The notes beneath the pieces were generated by a model. That model was not told the origin of the DNA and made no database searches. It was given only the letters and a program-made list of their open reading frames with translations. From positions 111,657,073-111,721,072 of the forward strand of contig CM030363.1 in NCBI GenBank assembly GCA_017893485.1: a DNA stretch of 64,000 nt, written 5' to 3'. Shown one piece after another: positions 35,221 to 45,222 of the stretch (position 1 is its first letter; each line of letters opens with the position of its first letter). The position numbers and the translations under genes are program-made. This stretch comes from Hemerocallis citrina. Taxonomy: Eukaryota; Streptophyta; Magnoliopsida; Asparagales; Asphodelaceae.

Positions 35221-35985
35221 GTCATCTGGCTCGACGCTCGGCATGGATCTCGAGCAGGCACCTAGCTTTTCTACAAAATTACAGCTATCTCACAAGCAAG
35301 TTCATCTGGCTCGACGCTCGGCATGGATCTCGACCAGGCACCTAGCTTTTCCTCAAAATTACAGCTTTCTTACAAGCAAGTCCATCTAGCTCGATGCTCG
35401 GCATGGATCTTAAGCAGGCACCTAGCTTTTCCACAAATTTGCCTCACAGCACAAAGCCATCTGGCTCGACGCTCGGTATGGATCTCGAGCAGGCACTTAG
35501 CTTTTCCACAAAATTGCCTCACAGCACAAGGCCATCTGGCTCGATGCTCAGCATAGATCTCGAGCCGATTCTACAAAATTACAGCTCTCTCACAAGCAAG
35601 CCCATCTGGCTCGATGCTCAGCATGGATCTCGAGTAGCCACCTAGCATTTCCACAAAATTCCCTCATAAGCAAGTCCATCTGGCTTAACGCTCGGCATGG
35701 ATCTCGAGCAGGCGCATAGCTTTTCCACAAAATTACAGCTTTTTCACAAGTAAGCCCATCTGGCTTGATGCTCGGCATGGATCTAGAGCAGGCACCTAGA
35801 TTTTCCACAAAATTGCCTCACAGCACAAGGCCATCTGGCTCGATGCTCGGCATGGATCTCGAGCAGGCACCTAGCTTTTCCACAAAATTATAGCTCTCCC
35901 AAAAGTAAGTCCATTTGGCTCGATGCTCAGGATGGATCTCGAAGCAGGCACGTAGCTTTTCCACAAAATTGCCTCTAACGAGTCG
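35221..35985 (+). repeat. Tandem array 3 of element A, 75-80 bp unit
   Basis: About nine to ten units with GGCTCGACGCTCGGCATGGA, CTCGAGCAGGCACCTAGCTT and CCACAAAATT. Two unit types differ after the last motif (ACAGCT(C/A)TCTCACAAGCAAG or GCCTCACAGCACAAGG). No gene; open frames are a consequence of the repeat. Confidence 0.95.
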
Positions 35986-36029
35986 CTCGGATCTCGCCAT
36001 GAACCGCTAGCATCGATACAACTCTCATA

Positions 36030-36955
36030 AAATGCCTCGATCGAGGTGCTCGGTGCCGACCCCAAGCTCGGAGCTCGGCATGAAGCTCGAGCATCGATGC
36101 ATCCTTCTCTGACAAAATACCTCTATCGAGGTGCTTGGCACCGACCCTAAGCTCGGAGCTCGGCATGAACTCCGAGCCACCACACAATTTTCTCATGAAA
36201 TGCCTCTATCGAGGCACTCGAAGCTCGGCGTGAACCTCGAGCATCGATGCAGCTTTCTCTCACAAAATGCCTGTATCAAGGTGCACGGCGCCAACCCCAA
36301 GCTCGTATCTCGGCATGAACTCCGTGCCTCCACACAGCTTTCTCATGAAATGCCTCTATCGAGGCACTCAAAGCTCGGTGTGAACCTTGAGCATCGATGC
36401 AGTCTTCTCTCATAAAATGCCTCTATCGAGGTGCTCGACGCCCACCCCAAGCTTGGAGCTCAGCATGAACTCGATCCTCCACACAGCTTTCTTCTGAAAT
36501 GCCTCAATCGTGGCGTTCGGGGCTCGGCATGAACCTCGAGTAGGGATATGGATTTCTCTCACAAAATGCCTCTATCGAGGTGCTCGGTGCCGTCCCAAAG
36601 TTCAGAGCTCTGCATGAACTCCGAGCCTCCACACAGCTTTCTCATGAAATGCCTCTATCGAGGTGCTCGGAGCTCGGCATGAACCTCGAGCAGCGATACA
36701 GCTGTCTCTAATAAAATGCCTCTGTCGAGGTGATCGATGCCGAACCCAAGCTCGGAGCTCAGCAAGAAATTCGAGCCTCCACACAGCTTTTTCATGAATT
36801 TCCTTTATAGAGGTGCTCGGAGCTCGGCATGAACCTCTAGCAGCGATACGGCTTTCTATCACAAAATGCCTCTATCGAGGCACTCAGCACCGAACCCAAG
36901 CTTGGAGCTCGACATGAACTTCGAGCATTGCCACCACTTTCTCTCATGAAGCGCC
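36030..36955 (+). repeat. Tandem array 4 of element A, 150-bp higher-order unit
   Basis: Alternating units of about 83 and 67 bp share TCGAGG, AAATGCCTCTATCGAGG and CTCGGCATGAAC. About six higher-order units are present. It is distinct from array 3 but shares the CTCGGCATG core. Confidence 0.9.
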
Positions 36956-37179
36956 TCGCTCGGCGTGCTCAGCCTTGACCCTTCTGGCTCGACGCTATGC
37001 ACCGACCCCTCGAGCTCAGCGCTCGAAATGGATTTTGATCAGGTCTTATACCACGATCGGCTCGGTGCCAACCCCAGTCACTTCTCAGGGACTCACCAAC
37101 TCATCTTTGTGAAATACTTCCCTCTGCTCTTCTCAAAAAGACAAACTACTCCTCCACGGCTGGTTTACACAGCCATCTC

Positions 37180-37194
37180 GCAGTGGGGGGGTTA
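37180..37194 (+). promoter_or_regulatory. Polypurine tract of element A
   Basis: GCAGTGGGGGGGTTA directly before the LTR start TGATGTGG. Confidence 0.8.
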
Positions 37195-37648
37195 TGATGT
37201 GGTATAGATGATGTGGCCCAATAGGGCCGTCAGATCTACTTAGATTTTGCTCATCCCAGATCATCAGGTCAACGGATCCAACGGGCCCTCAACCACTTCA
37301 AGCCCTCAGGAAAACGGGACTGACCCAACCCATTTGGGTCAGATACCCATTTGCCTCTGCCTATAAATACCAGACCCCCTCTTCAAAAGTAATCAATCTT
37401 TCTCCACCTGAACCCTAGCTGTTCAGTCTCTTTTCTAGCGATTGACTAGATCATCGGAGGGCCTGTCGCCGGCATTTCTCCCGGTGTTTCTAGGCCTTTT
37501 GCAGGTACCCCGGCTGTCCAAGCTTCAGAAGATCTTCCGAGCCGACCTCCAAGAACCGACCCGAGCCAAGGTCAAGATATGTCCCTTCCACTTCACAAAT
37601 TACAAGAACTCACACCTGTTGCTCTCACACCGAAAACTAGTGGCATCA
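37195..37648 (+). mobile_element. 3' LTR of element A
   Basis: 454 bp, TGATGTGG to AGTGGCATCA. It has CTATAAATACC at 37361 and is followed by the TSD ATTTT. It is clearly diverged from the 5' LTR. Confidence 0.9.
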
Positions 37649-37653
37649 ATTTT

Positions 37654-38078
37654 ATTTATTTTTTTGCCTCAATCTTCCATTTATATTCAATTGAGTATTT
37701 TAGATCTCTTTATTTTGTAAAAAAAAAGAAGAAAAAAAAACTCATTTCCTTTTTAGAAAGGGTAATACAGGAAATTAAAGAAAACAATTATGAAGTTAGT
37801 AAATAACTTAATTAAAAAGAAGAAATGGGTCTAAAAATAATAAGTATGAGGGAGTTGGGTCTTCTAGTATTTATAAAACTAATTGGGTTAAAAGTAATTC
37901 AACCTCTTGCTTTGGACCATGAACTAATTTAACCAAAATGATCAAAAGGTGTTTGTTGGGTTAATAAGAAAATTAATTTACTTGCTCTTAGTAAAGCAAC
38001 TCTGTTGTCGTCAAAATGGCTAATATGGGAAAAAAAAGTTAACGAGTTTATAAGATAATTCACATTTGTCAATACCAT
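37654..38078 (-). repeat. Right arm of the inverted-repeat element that hosts element A
   Basis: It aligns in inverted orientation with 9105-9864. Aligned landmarks include CTTCTAGTATTTATAAAACT, TCTTGCTTTGG against TCTAGCTTTGA, and GGCTAATATGGG. The outer end is cut by the LTR of element E at 38079. Non-coding. Confidence 0.5.
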
Positions 38079-38539
38079 TGATGGGGTAGAGATGATGTGG
38101 CCCAATCAGAGCCGTCGGATCTCCTCAGATTTTGCTCATCCCAGATCTTCAGGTCAATGGGTCCAACGGGCCCTCTCCCACTTCAGGCCTATAGGCAAAC
38201 GGGTCTGACCCTGCCCATTAGGGTCAGATACCCATTTTCCCTTGCCAATAAATACCAGACCCCCTCTTCACTTTCAAAGGTAATCAATCTTTCTCCACCT
38301 GAACCTTAGCTGCTTAGTCTCTTTTCCAGCAACTGACTAGATCATCAGAGGGTCTGTCGCCGAAATTTCTCCCGGTGTTTCTAGGCCTTTTGCAGGAACA
38401 CTGGCCATCCGAGTTCCAGTAACTCTTCCGAGCCGACCTCCAGAAACTGACCCGAGCCGAGGTCGAGATCCATCCCTTCCACTTTACCAATTACATTAAC
38501 TGACACCTGTTGCTCTTGTGCCGAAAATAAGCAGCATCA
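38079..38539 (+). mobile_element. 5' LTR of element E
   Basis: 461 bp, TGATGGGG to GCAGCATCA. It has CAATAAATACC where other copies have CTATAAATACC. Confidence 0.8.
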
Positions 38540-38542
38540 AAT

Positions 38543-38560
38543 TGGCATCGTCTGTGGGAA
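38543..38560 (+). promoter_or_regulatory. Primer-binding site of element E
   Basis: TGGCATCGTCTGTGGGAA is the element A PBS with two substitutions. Confidence 0.7.
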
Positions 38561-38611
38561 CCCAACGAAATTGATCCTAAGCTCAGATCTCTTTTGAAGC
38601 CGAGCCTTCCC

Positions 38612-39391
38612 ATGGCTCCCAAAGCCAGAAAAGCCTTCACTGCTAGACGTCATCCAAACCCTACTCCCTCTCATAGCCATGTGAACACTCAGGAATCTAA
38701 CCGACCACCAGCCAATGGTATGGCAGGACCGGGTCCGAGTGCCTCACGCTCGGTCTCCAGGGACTTACAGCATACCATCAACCGCCGATAGCCTATGTGC
38801 AACCTTCGTCCCCAGCTCAGCCGATCAAGGAGCCGGGTGGTTCCTTCCAACCCAGCTCCGAATCATAGCATTCTCCCATCCCGAAGCAGGGAGAAAATCG
38901 TAGCCACTCTCTTAGGGGTGGTTCACCTCCACCCAGTCAGGGCGAACAATCTCCAGTCACGAGAGCCGAGTTCTGAAATTTCAGGAACGAGATCCTCCGT
39001 GCCCTCGGAGGTGGTCCCAAATTCGAACAGCAAACTGCCAGCCCAAGGCGTGAAGAAGGTCGGGATCCCGAGTCTCACAGTTCGCCCCAGCCACTGCGAC
39101 AGAACGAAGCCGTCCTCCACTGCCTCCAGGAAATGGAGAATTGCTTCGCCCGAATTAATGAGGGAGGACCACAAACCGGCCGTGCGCATCAACCAAGCCG
39201 ACCCCCGTTCTCCCCCTAAATTCTATATGCTGAGATTACCAGGAATTTTAGGCCACCGCAGTTCGAGTCCTATAATGGCGAGAGTGATCCAGCTGATCAC
39301 ATGGAAGGGTTCAAAAGCTTCATGTTGATTCACAGCGCATCGGATCCTCTCCTATGTCGTGCCTTCCATGCGACCCTGTGCAGCCTAACCT
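38612..39391 (+). pseudogene. gag fragment of element E
   Basis: It is the only Tat copy in the window that keeps the start codon: ATG at 38612, then A-P-K-A-R-K-A-F-T-A-R-R. The frame runs 60 codons to a TAG at 38789 that lies in conserved context (T-I-N-R-R-stop). The sequence then continues through frameshifts to L-Q-E-M-E-N, F-R-P-P-Q-F-E-S-Y-N-G and D-H-M-E-G-F-K. It ends in A-F-H-A-T-L, within the gag core domain. It is cut at about 39391. Confidence 0.8.
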
Positions 39392-39522
39392 AATGATGTG
39401 GCCCAATCAGGACTGTCGGATCTCCTCATATTTTGCTCATCCCAGATCATCAAGTCAATGGGTCGAACGTGTACTCTCATACTTCTGGCGCACAGGCAAA
39501 CGGGTCTGACCCAGCCCACAAG
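39392..39522 (+). mobile_element. Tat LTR fragment at a chimeric junction
   Basis: About 130 bp corresponding to the first part of the Tat LTR (ATGATGTGGCCCAATCAGG to GGGTCTGACCCA). It abuts gag of element E on one side and a minus-strand RT on the other. Neither junction is a normal element boundary. Confidence 0.75.
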
Positions 39523-40068
39523 GATCCATGTAGAGGGGGATGGATCTTTAGGATAGGCCTTGAAATCTGTGAAATCTATGCAGATTCTCCATTTCCCGCT
39601 CGTCTTCTTCACCATCACAACATTGTCCAGCCACTCCGGGTAGCTGTCTTCATGTATAAACCGTGCCGAGAAAAGTTTGCCTACTTCTTCCCTCACTGCA
39701 TGCTGCCTGTCGGGGGTGAACTTACGTTGCTTTTGTTGGAACGGCTTCGAGTCCGAGCGGATGCTTAGCCGGTGCATTATAATGTCCTCGAAAATTCCAG
39801 GTATGTCGGATGGCGTCTAGGTGAAGAGTTCAAAATTTCAACAGATGCATCTGATGATTACCAACTTTTGGTCTGGGGCCAGAGATTGTCTTGCTCGAAA
39901 CCATTTGGAGATGTCTCCTTCGGAGAATGAGACCTCCTCCAGTACGTCAACGGGCTTAGAGCCTTGCTCAGAATGGAGTTCTACTGCATAAAAGGGGAAT
40001 ACTCCGCCCCCCATTGTGGCCATGTAGCACGAACGTGCTGATTTCTGATTGCCCCGGACCACACCTAC
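39523..40068 (-). pseudogene. Element F pol: protease-RT linker and RT N-terminal part
   Basis: On the minus strand the sequence reads V-V-R-G-N-Q-K-S-A-R-S-C-Y from about 40060. Then comes the Tat linker and, in the ORF from 39777, H-R-L-S-I-R-S-D-S-K-P-F, F-I-H-E-D-S-Y-P-E-W-L and NVVMVKKTSGKWRICIDFTD. It stops just after P-K-D-P-S-P-S-T, with the rest of RT missing. The upstream part of the same element continues at 54707 beyond the solo LTR G; the TSD CCTAC proves the two parts were joined. Confidence 0.85.
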
Positions 40069-40789
40069 TGTCACGCCCCGCTTCCCAAAAAGAATACGGA
40101 ATACAGATACGTGACAAAAGCCCAGCGAATGGTTTTCATCATCCATAAGCTGTTCAAGAATCTTTACAACATTTCACAAGAGTAATCAGAGTCAAAAGCA
40201 AAAGAATCAACCAACATGCACATATGAACCAAAATTGTCACGCCCCGCTTTCCAAAAAGAATACGGAATACAGATACGCGACAAAGGCCCAGCGAATGAT
40301 TTTCATCATCCATAAGCTGTTCAAGAATCTTTACAACATCTCACGAAATAATCAGAGTCGGAAGCAAAAGTATCAACCAACATGCACAAATGAACCAAAA
40401 TACCAACAAGAATACTTGAAACCAAATATATAAATCTCAAATAGTCATGATCTGAATAACATAAATATCCTGGGTCACATTGCCCAAATGCAATAATAAA
40501 TCCAAGTAATCAAATACAATATTGTTCAAGCAAGCTACAAGAATTAATAATAATAAGATCCAGCACTAATACTTCATATCACCGATACTATCTGGAACAT
40601 GTTCTCCAAAATCTGCAATTGAACAATTGCAGGGATAGAAAAAAGGAAACAAATACCTGTCAATTGCAAGTTACGGGCCGTTTGTAATGCAGGATACAAG
40701 TACATAAAAAACTAACTAATAACATGAATATAGGTATGACAACAGAATATAAATCATGGCATGGCAAGATGATCAAGTGTACAAAAAGT

Positions 40790-41010
40790 ATGTATCAAGT
40801 GTCAAGTAACCAAGTATCATGTAAACATGTGTCAAGTGGCAAGTATCGTGTAATCATGTATCAAGTTTCATGTATCAAGTCTCATGTAAACAAGTCTCAT
40901 GTATCATGTAGTCAAGTTGCAAGCAAGCATGTATCATATTCAAGTATCATGTTCAAGTATCATGTATCAAGTATCATATTCAAGTCTCATGTTCAAGTAT
41001 CATGTGTCAA
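40790..41010. repeat. CAAGTATCATGT-type short repeats in the family 2 LTR
   Basis: About fifteen variants of TATCAAGT(A/G)TCATGT in 220 bp. Homologous clusters lie at about 45777-45985 and 49640-49800 in the other two LTR copies. Confidence 0.85.
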
Positions 41011-41148
41011 GTATTGTAGTGAGTACTATCTAGGTAGCACTTCATGCGCTCCATCTTATAACACATGGTTGCTACAACAAATAATATCGTTTTAGATTTC
41101 ATAGGGAACCATAGAGGGCAGTGTACTCAGGGACAAGTCAAGTAACAA

Positions 41149-41420
41149 GTATCAAGCACGAGTCACGTAATTATGAACAAGTGGCAGCAAATAGTATCAA
41201 GCACGAGTCACGTAATTATGAACAGGTGGCAGAAAGTAATATCGAGCACGAGTCACGTAATTATGAACAGGTGGCAGAAAGTAATATCGAGCACGAGTCA
41301 TGTAGTCATGAGACATGGCGGCATATAGTATAACAAGCGTGAATCATGTAATCATGAAACATGGCAAAAAGTAGTATCAAGCATGAATCATGTAATCATG
41401 AAACATGGCAACAAGTATTG
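41149..41420. repeat. 45-bp minisatellite in the family 2 LTR
   Basis: Six units of 44-46 bp with AGCACGAGTCACGTAATTAT and GAACAGGTGGCAG(A/C)AA. 45 bp is 15 codons, hence the repetitive ORF at 41121-41333 with the period K-H-E-S-R-N-Y-E-Q-V-A. The copies at 46128-46390 and 49950-50165 differ in number and sequence. Confidence 0.85.
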
Positions 41421-43625
41421 GAAAACATGGGCCCCCTTCTGAGTATACATTTCTGAATTATACACTATTCGATCTTTCCCTTAAACCCCAGCTTGGTTAT
41501 TTATTATTAGTGTCAAACAAGCATATATGTGTCACGAACAGGGCAAGTATATCATGGTATAATCAAGTAACAAGTTCAAGTTGCAAGATAAACATGTACA
41601 AGTGCAAGATAACTCACAAAAGAATAAAATAACCAAATCTCAAGTTCAGGACAGCAAGACCATACTGTAGAAAAACTGTAATTCCCAGTGTTATAAACAT
41701 GCAAAACTGAATCCGACGAAACTTCTAGACAATAGACTCCCAACCAAATCCAGCGAGTATAAATAAGTCATATAGTAATTTACAAAAACATAGCTCAAAA
41801 CTGATTTGAATACAGAAAATATGTTCAGCCAGAAATCAGGAAATCGAATTTACAGTCAGTAAAACGACATCAAAACTCATTAAATAAATCCACGAAAATT
41901 CTGGGGTATTCCCCTATAGGTCCAGTATCTAAATAAAAAGTTTCATAATATTCCAGTAAAATTTGATCAGTCATCAAAAATCAGATAACATCAAGAAACG
42001 ATAGTTTGGTAAATCTGGAATTCCCAACACTGCTGTACGAAAACTGTAATATCTCGCAAACTGTGAAACGAAATCCAAATCCTCCAAAGGGAGATGAAAA
42101 TAGAAAGTATAAAATAACTTTTATATTTCACAAATATTTTTTATACAGTCAAAGGAATCAGAGTGAAAATACGATTATTTACAGAACAGCGAGCAAAATA
42201 CAGCAAGTATAGTTTTTATAAACAAGCGTAAAACAGCATATAAAACTCATCAATAAAATCTACCAAAATTCTGGGTAATCCCTAAATAAGTATAGAAAGA
42301 CCGACCAAAGTTTTACATCAAAATAATATGTGTAGCACAATTATCAAATTAAGTTAATCATCAAAATCATCAAGAAACTAAATCTGAAAAAGATCTACAC
42401 CTATGTAGTAAAACAGCCATATCTCACACATACGAAAACGAAATCGAGCAAGGTCAGAGGGGTTGGAAAGAAGACGAATTCTTCTAAAACTCATGTTTCA
42501 CTGAAATTAAGATTCTGATCTTAATATGGTCTAAATTACTGATCAAGAAAGAATAGCGACAAAACACAGATTTTACTCAAAAACAAAAATCAACATAGAT
42601 CCAACGAAACTTGTTCCAAACGCAACCAAATATGAAATCGAGTCTACCAAGTGTTCAAGCATCATGAAATAGGGTAATTAACATATCTAAAATAAGTCTA
42701 CCACATGGTTCTCAACAAATACCCAATTTCTCTCAAAATTCAACATACATGATCAAATCAAGAACGGGCAAAACCTAAATTATTTCATGTCAATATTGTG
42801 TCGTGAGGCAACTATGGTCAAATCACTATAGAGACAATATCAACAAGGGGTTTCACACACAATTTGTCTCTAGAACCCAACTACACTACAAGCAGTATTT
42901 TTGACTTGTATCATACAAAGGAATTTGAGTATAAGTTACTTGCCTTAACCGACGATAAAAAACGACGATGACGAGAGAATAACGGGAACGGGTTCCCGGC
43001 ACGAACACAACGAATAAACGAACGAACAATATGAATAACCAATCACGAACTCGATCGGACGGCCCAGGGTAAAATGATCTAGATGAGATGATGATGAAGA
43101 TCCGATGGCTAAGATCCAAGAGATCAAGATCAAGGATCATAAGGCGATCGACGGCCAGGATTCAAAGGTCAACCCTACTTGATCAAAACCCTTGATCAAC
43201 ACAACAAAGGGCAGGCTGGCTGCATGGCGGGGACAGTGCTGGCTGTGCTGCTGACTTCGGAGCGATGGTGCAGGGGAGCTGCTGGTCGGTGCAGGGCATC
43301 TAGAGTGATGTTCCTGCCTTGCGTCGGAGAATCAGTGCGGCACAGGGGTTGGCTGACGAAGTCGCTGTCAAGGAAAACTGGACGACATGGAGAGGGCTAG
43401 GAGGGACGCCGAGGTGATCTGCAGCTGGCGCGGCAAGAGATGAGGTCGGGAGAGGGTGTAGAGGGGCACCAGGAGAGATGGTGGAGATGGGGAGCACGAA
43501 AGGAGGAAGGGAACGTCGAGAGGTTGCACAGGGTAGAGGGGATGATCGAGAGGATGGGTTGGAGGGTTGAAGACGAAAGGGTGTAAGGGAGGCTGTGGTT
43601 GAGAAGGTGAATAGGCTCAAGATTT

Positions 43626-43639
43626 CAATATATATAGGT
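43626..43639 (-). promoter_or_regulatory. Candidate TATA box of the family 2 LTR
   Basis: The reverse complement reads ACCTATATATATTG, upstream (minus strand) of the GC-rich leader. The matching position in the right LTR is about 48606-48619. Confidence 0.4.
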
Positions 43640-44040
43640 ATAGAGGTATTTAGGGTTTTAGGCTGAAGAGGTTCAGAACGGGTTGGGTTGATGGGTTTGG
43701 GCTTTGTGAGGGTTTCGGTAGTGGGTAAACGGGTAGGTGTTTAAATGAATGGGTTTAATGAATGGGTTGTAGTGCTGAATAGATATTTGGGTTATAAATG
43801 GGTTTGGGTATTAAAAACAGGGTATTGGATTTCAATAAAATTAATTCAAGAATACAATTAGATTAATATTAAAAGTAAATAATTTAGTCAATAGAAAATG
43901 TACAATTAGAAATAACATTGTACAATAAATCAAATAGTGTACACTGAGTTAATACTCAAATACTAGCAAATACAATAGGATTTTTAATATACGATCAAAA
44001 TGTAATAACAATAAAAATAATAATATTAACAGTAGAATTT

Positions 44041-44095
44041 AATAATAATAATAATAATAATAATAAAATAACAGTAATAATAATAATAATAAGAT
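44041..44095. repeat. (AAT)n microsatellite
   Basis: Two AAT runs separated by AAATAACAGT. They are repeated in the other LTR copies at about 49020-49065 and, more degenerate, 54400-54510. Confidence 0.9.
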
Positions 44096-44277
44096 TTGTA
44101 TGAAATATAAAATCATACAAAATAGTTACAAATACAATTATTGATCGAAAATAGATTTTAATAGAGATCCAATAGCACAATTCGACAAAAGAATTTGAAA
44201 ACAGAAAAAATAATTTACATAAATTCTAAATACATAAAATACATAGAAAATACGGATTTGGGGAAACAGGGGTTACA

Positions 44278-44330
44278 AATCCTACCCACCTTACAAAAAA
44301 ATTTCATCCTCGAAATTTGCTTAGGCGGTA
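44278..44330 (-). promoter_or_regulatory. Polypurine region of element H
   Basis: The reverse complement reads TTTCGAGGATGAAATTTTTT, then TGTAAGGTGGGTAGGATT directly before the LTR. A TTTCGAGGA(T/C)GAAATTT motif before the PPT is common in plant chromoviruses. Confidence 0.75.
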
Positions 44331-44806
44331 CATAGGATAAGGCAAAAGCAAACTGGGGGTTACAAAACAGAGGGTTAAAGGAGAATGAACAAAGCAGTGG
44401 CAACACCAAAATAAGAAAGAAAATAGATAACCAGAAGATCAAATGGAATGCAAGAATGAGAACCACCAGTATCAAAAGGAAAGAATCAGCACAAGATAAC
44501 AAAGCAATAAAGGAGTAGGCAGAGCTGGAATCAAAGGGAGAAACGACAGGGAAAAATTGAATCAAACAATGAATGGGTGTATGGTGGCAAAATGGAATGC
44601 AAGAAGAAAGTAACCGGTATCAAAAATGAAGAAGAATAACACAAGACTTGCAAAATAACAAATCAAAGAGATGAAGAAATAGATAGAGCTGGAATCGAAG
44701 AAAGGATGGACAAGGGAAAGATGAGTCAGGCAACAAGTCAACGGATGAGAACAAATGCAAGAGATATGGAAAAACAAACAATGCAAGGAAGGAGAAACAA
44801 CAAGAG

Positions 44807-44861
44807 GATCCTGGGACCTGTGGGTTATGGGCCGACAACGCTTCCGCTGCGCCACTCTAAT
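44807..44861 (-). pseudogene. Partial initiator Met-tRNA copy (5' 55 nt)
   Basis: The minus strand reads ATTAGAGTGGCGCAGCGGAA, then GCGTTGTCGG, then CCCATAACCCACAGG and TCCCAGGATC. This matches the 5' end, D arm, anticodon arm (CAT at 44829-44827) and variable region of plant initiator Met-tRNA with about three changes. The T arm and acceptor 3' strand are absent: the next bases are CTCTTGTTG. It begins at tRNA nucleotide 1. It cannot fold into a full tRNA. It sits about 340 bp downstream of the PBS of an element primed by the same tRNA. Confidence 0.8.
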
Positions 44862-45200
44862 CGGGAAGACTCTGCCAATTCCATCCAGCGGTGCCGACTG
44901 ACGGACCAAGCAAAAAGAAAAGAATGGATGGCACCAAAATCTGAAACATATGGGTACGAAAAGAAATGAATTCATACCCAACAAGAAGTCAGTCAAAGAG
45001 GGCGACTGAAAAAGACAGAAGAATCAAGGAATCATGGGATTGAATAAGGAGGATCAAAAAGAAAAGAATAAGACTAGTATCCAGATCAATGTTGGTAATA
45101 ATTCATTTATGCATGCATGGCTGGTAAAATGTTCAGCCGATCCCAGATCGAGCCAAGCTTGTCTAATATATCAGTCAAACTAATACATTAGCCAAACCAG

Positions 45201-45212
45201 ACTCTGATACCA
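45201..45212 (-). promoter_or_regulatory. Primer-binding site of element H
   Basis: The reverse complement TGGTATCAGAGT matches the complement of the initiator Met-tRNA 3' end over 11-12 bases. It lies ten bases from the right LTR. Confidence 0.8.
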
Positions 45213-45222
45213 CTAAAAACCC

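Larger units (their letters stand above)
9865..37648 (+). mobile_element. Element A: Tat-type Ty3/gypsy retrotransposon with nested insertions
   Basis: A is bounded by LTRs at 9865-10324 and 37195-37648 and by the TSD ATTTT (9860-9864 and 37649-37653). Order: LTR, PBS, gag, RT, RNase H, archaeal-type RNase H, integrase, tandem arrays, antisense ORF, more arrays, PPT, LTR. This order, with two RNase H domains and an antisense ORF, is that of the Tat lineage. Four insertions (11094-12324, 12400-15682, 17251-23294, 26509-30553) add about 14.6 kb, so the original element was about 13 kb. An internal deletion joins gag to the start of RT near 12348. The LTRs differ at many sites (about 12% by eye), which makes this an old insertion. 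Confidence 0.9.
38079..39391 (+). mobile_element. Element E: truncated Tat element (5' LTR, PBS, gag)
   Basis: It has the same organisation as the 5' end of element A: LTR 38079-38539, then a PBS, then gag. It ends inside gag at about 39391, where a piece of LTR joins. No TSD is available, since the 3' end is missing. Confidence 0.8.
40236..44277 (-). mobile_element. 3' LTR of element H (left copy)
   Basis: It starts TGTCACGCCCC and ends AGGGGTTACA in + orientation. It contains the CAAGTATCATGT repeats, a 45-bp minisatellite and an (AAT)n run. The GC-rich part at about 43180-43560 lies just downstream (minus strand) of a TATA-like motif and gives several short chance ORFs. Confidence 0.85.
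44278..45222 (-). other. Internal region of element H, no retrotransposon ORF
   Basis: 945 bp between the LTRs, containing the PPT region, a partial initiator Met-tRNA copy and the PBS. The 144-codon minus-strand ORF at 44562-44996 is rich in F, S, H and L and has no recognisable domain. A repeat of TGGAATGCAAGAA occurs at about 44453 and 44592, with similar following sequence, so part of the region is a roughly 140-bp imperfect duplication. Confidence 0.6.

Noticed and set aside
43179..43620. Overlapping ORFs in GC-rich leader sequences (also 48115-48554 and 53405-53960)
   Set aside because: They are equivalent positions of the family 2 LTR; frames differ between copies and no protein domain is seen.
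44807..44861. Functional initiator Met-tRNA gene
   Set aside because: T arm and 3' acceptor strand are missing and the D/anticodon region has changes, so it cannot form a full tRNA.
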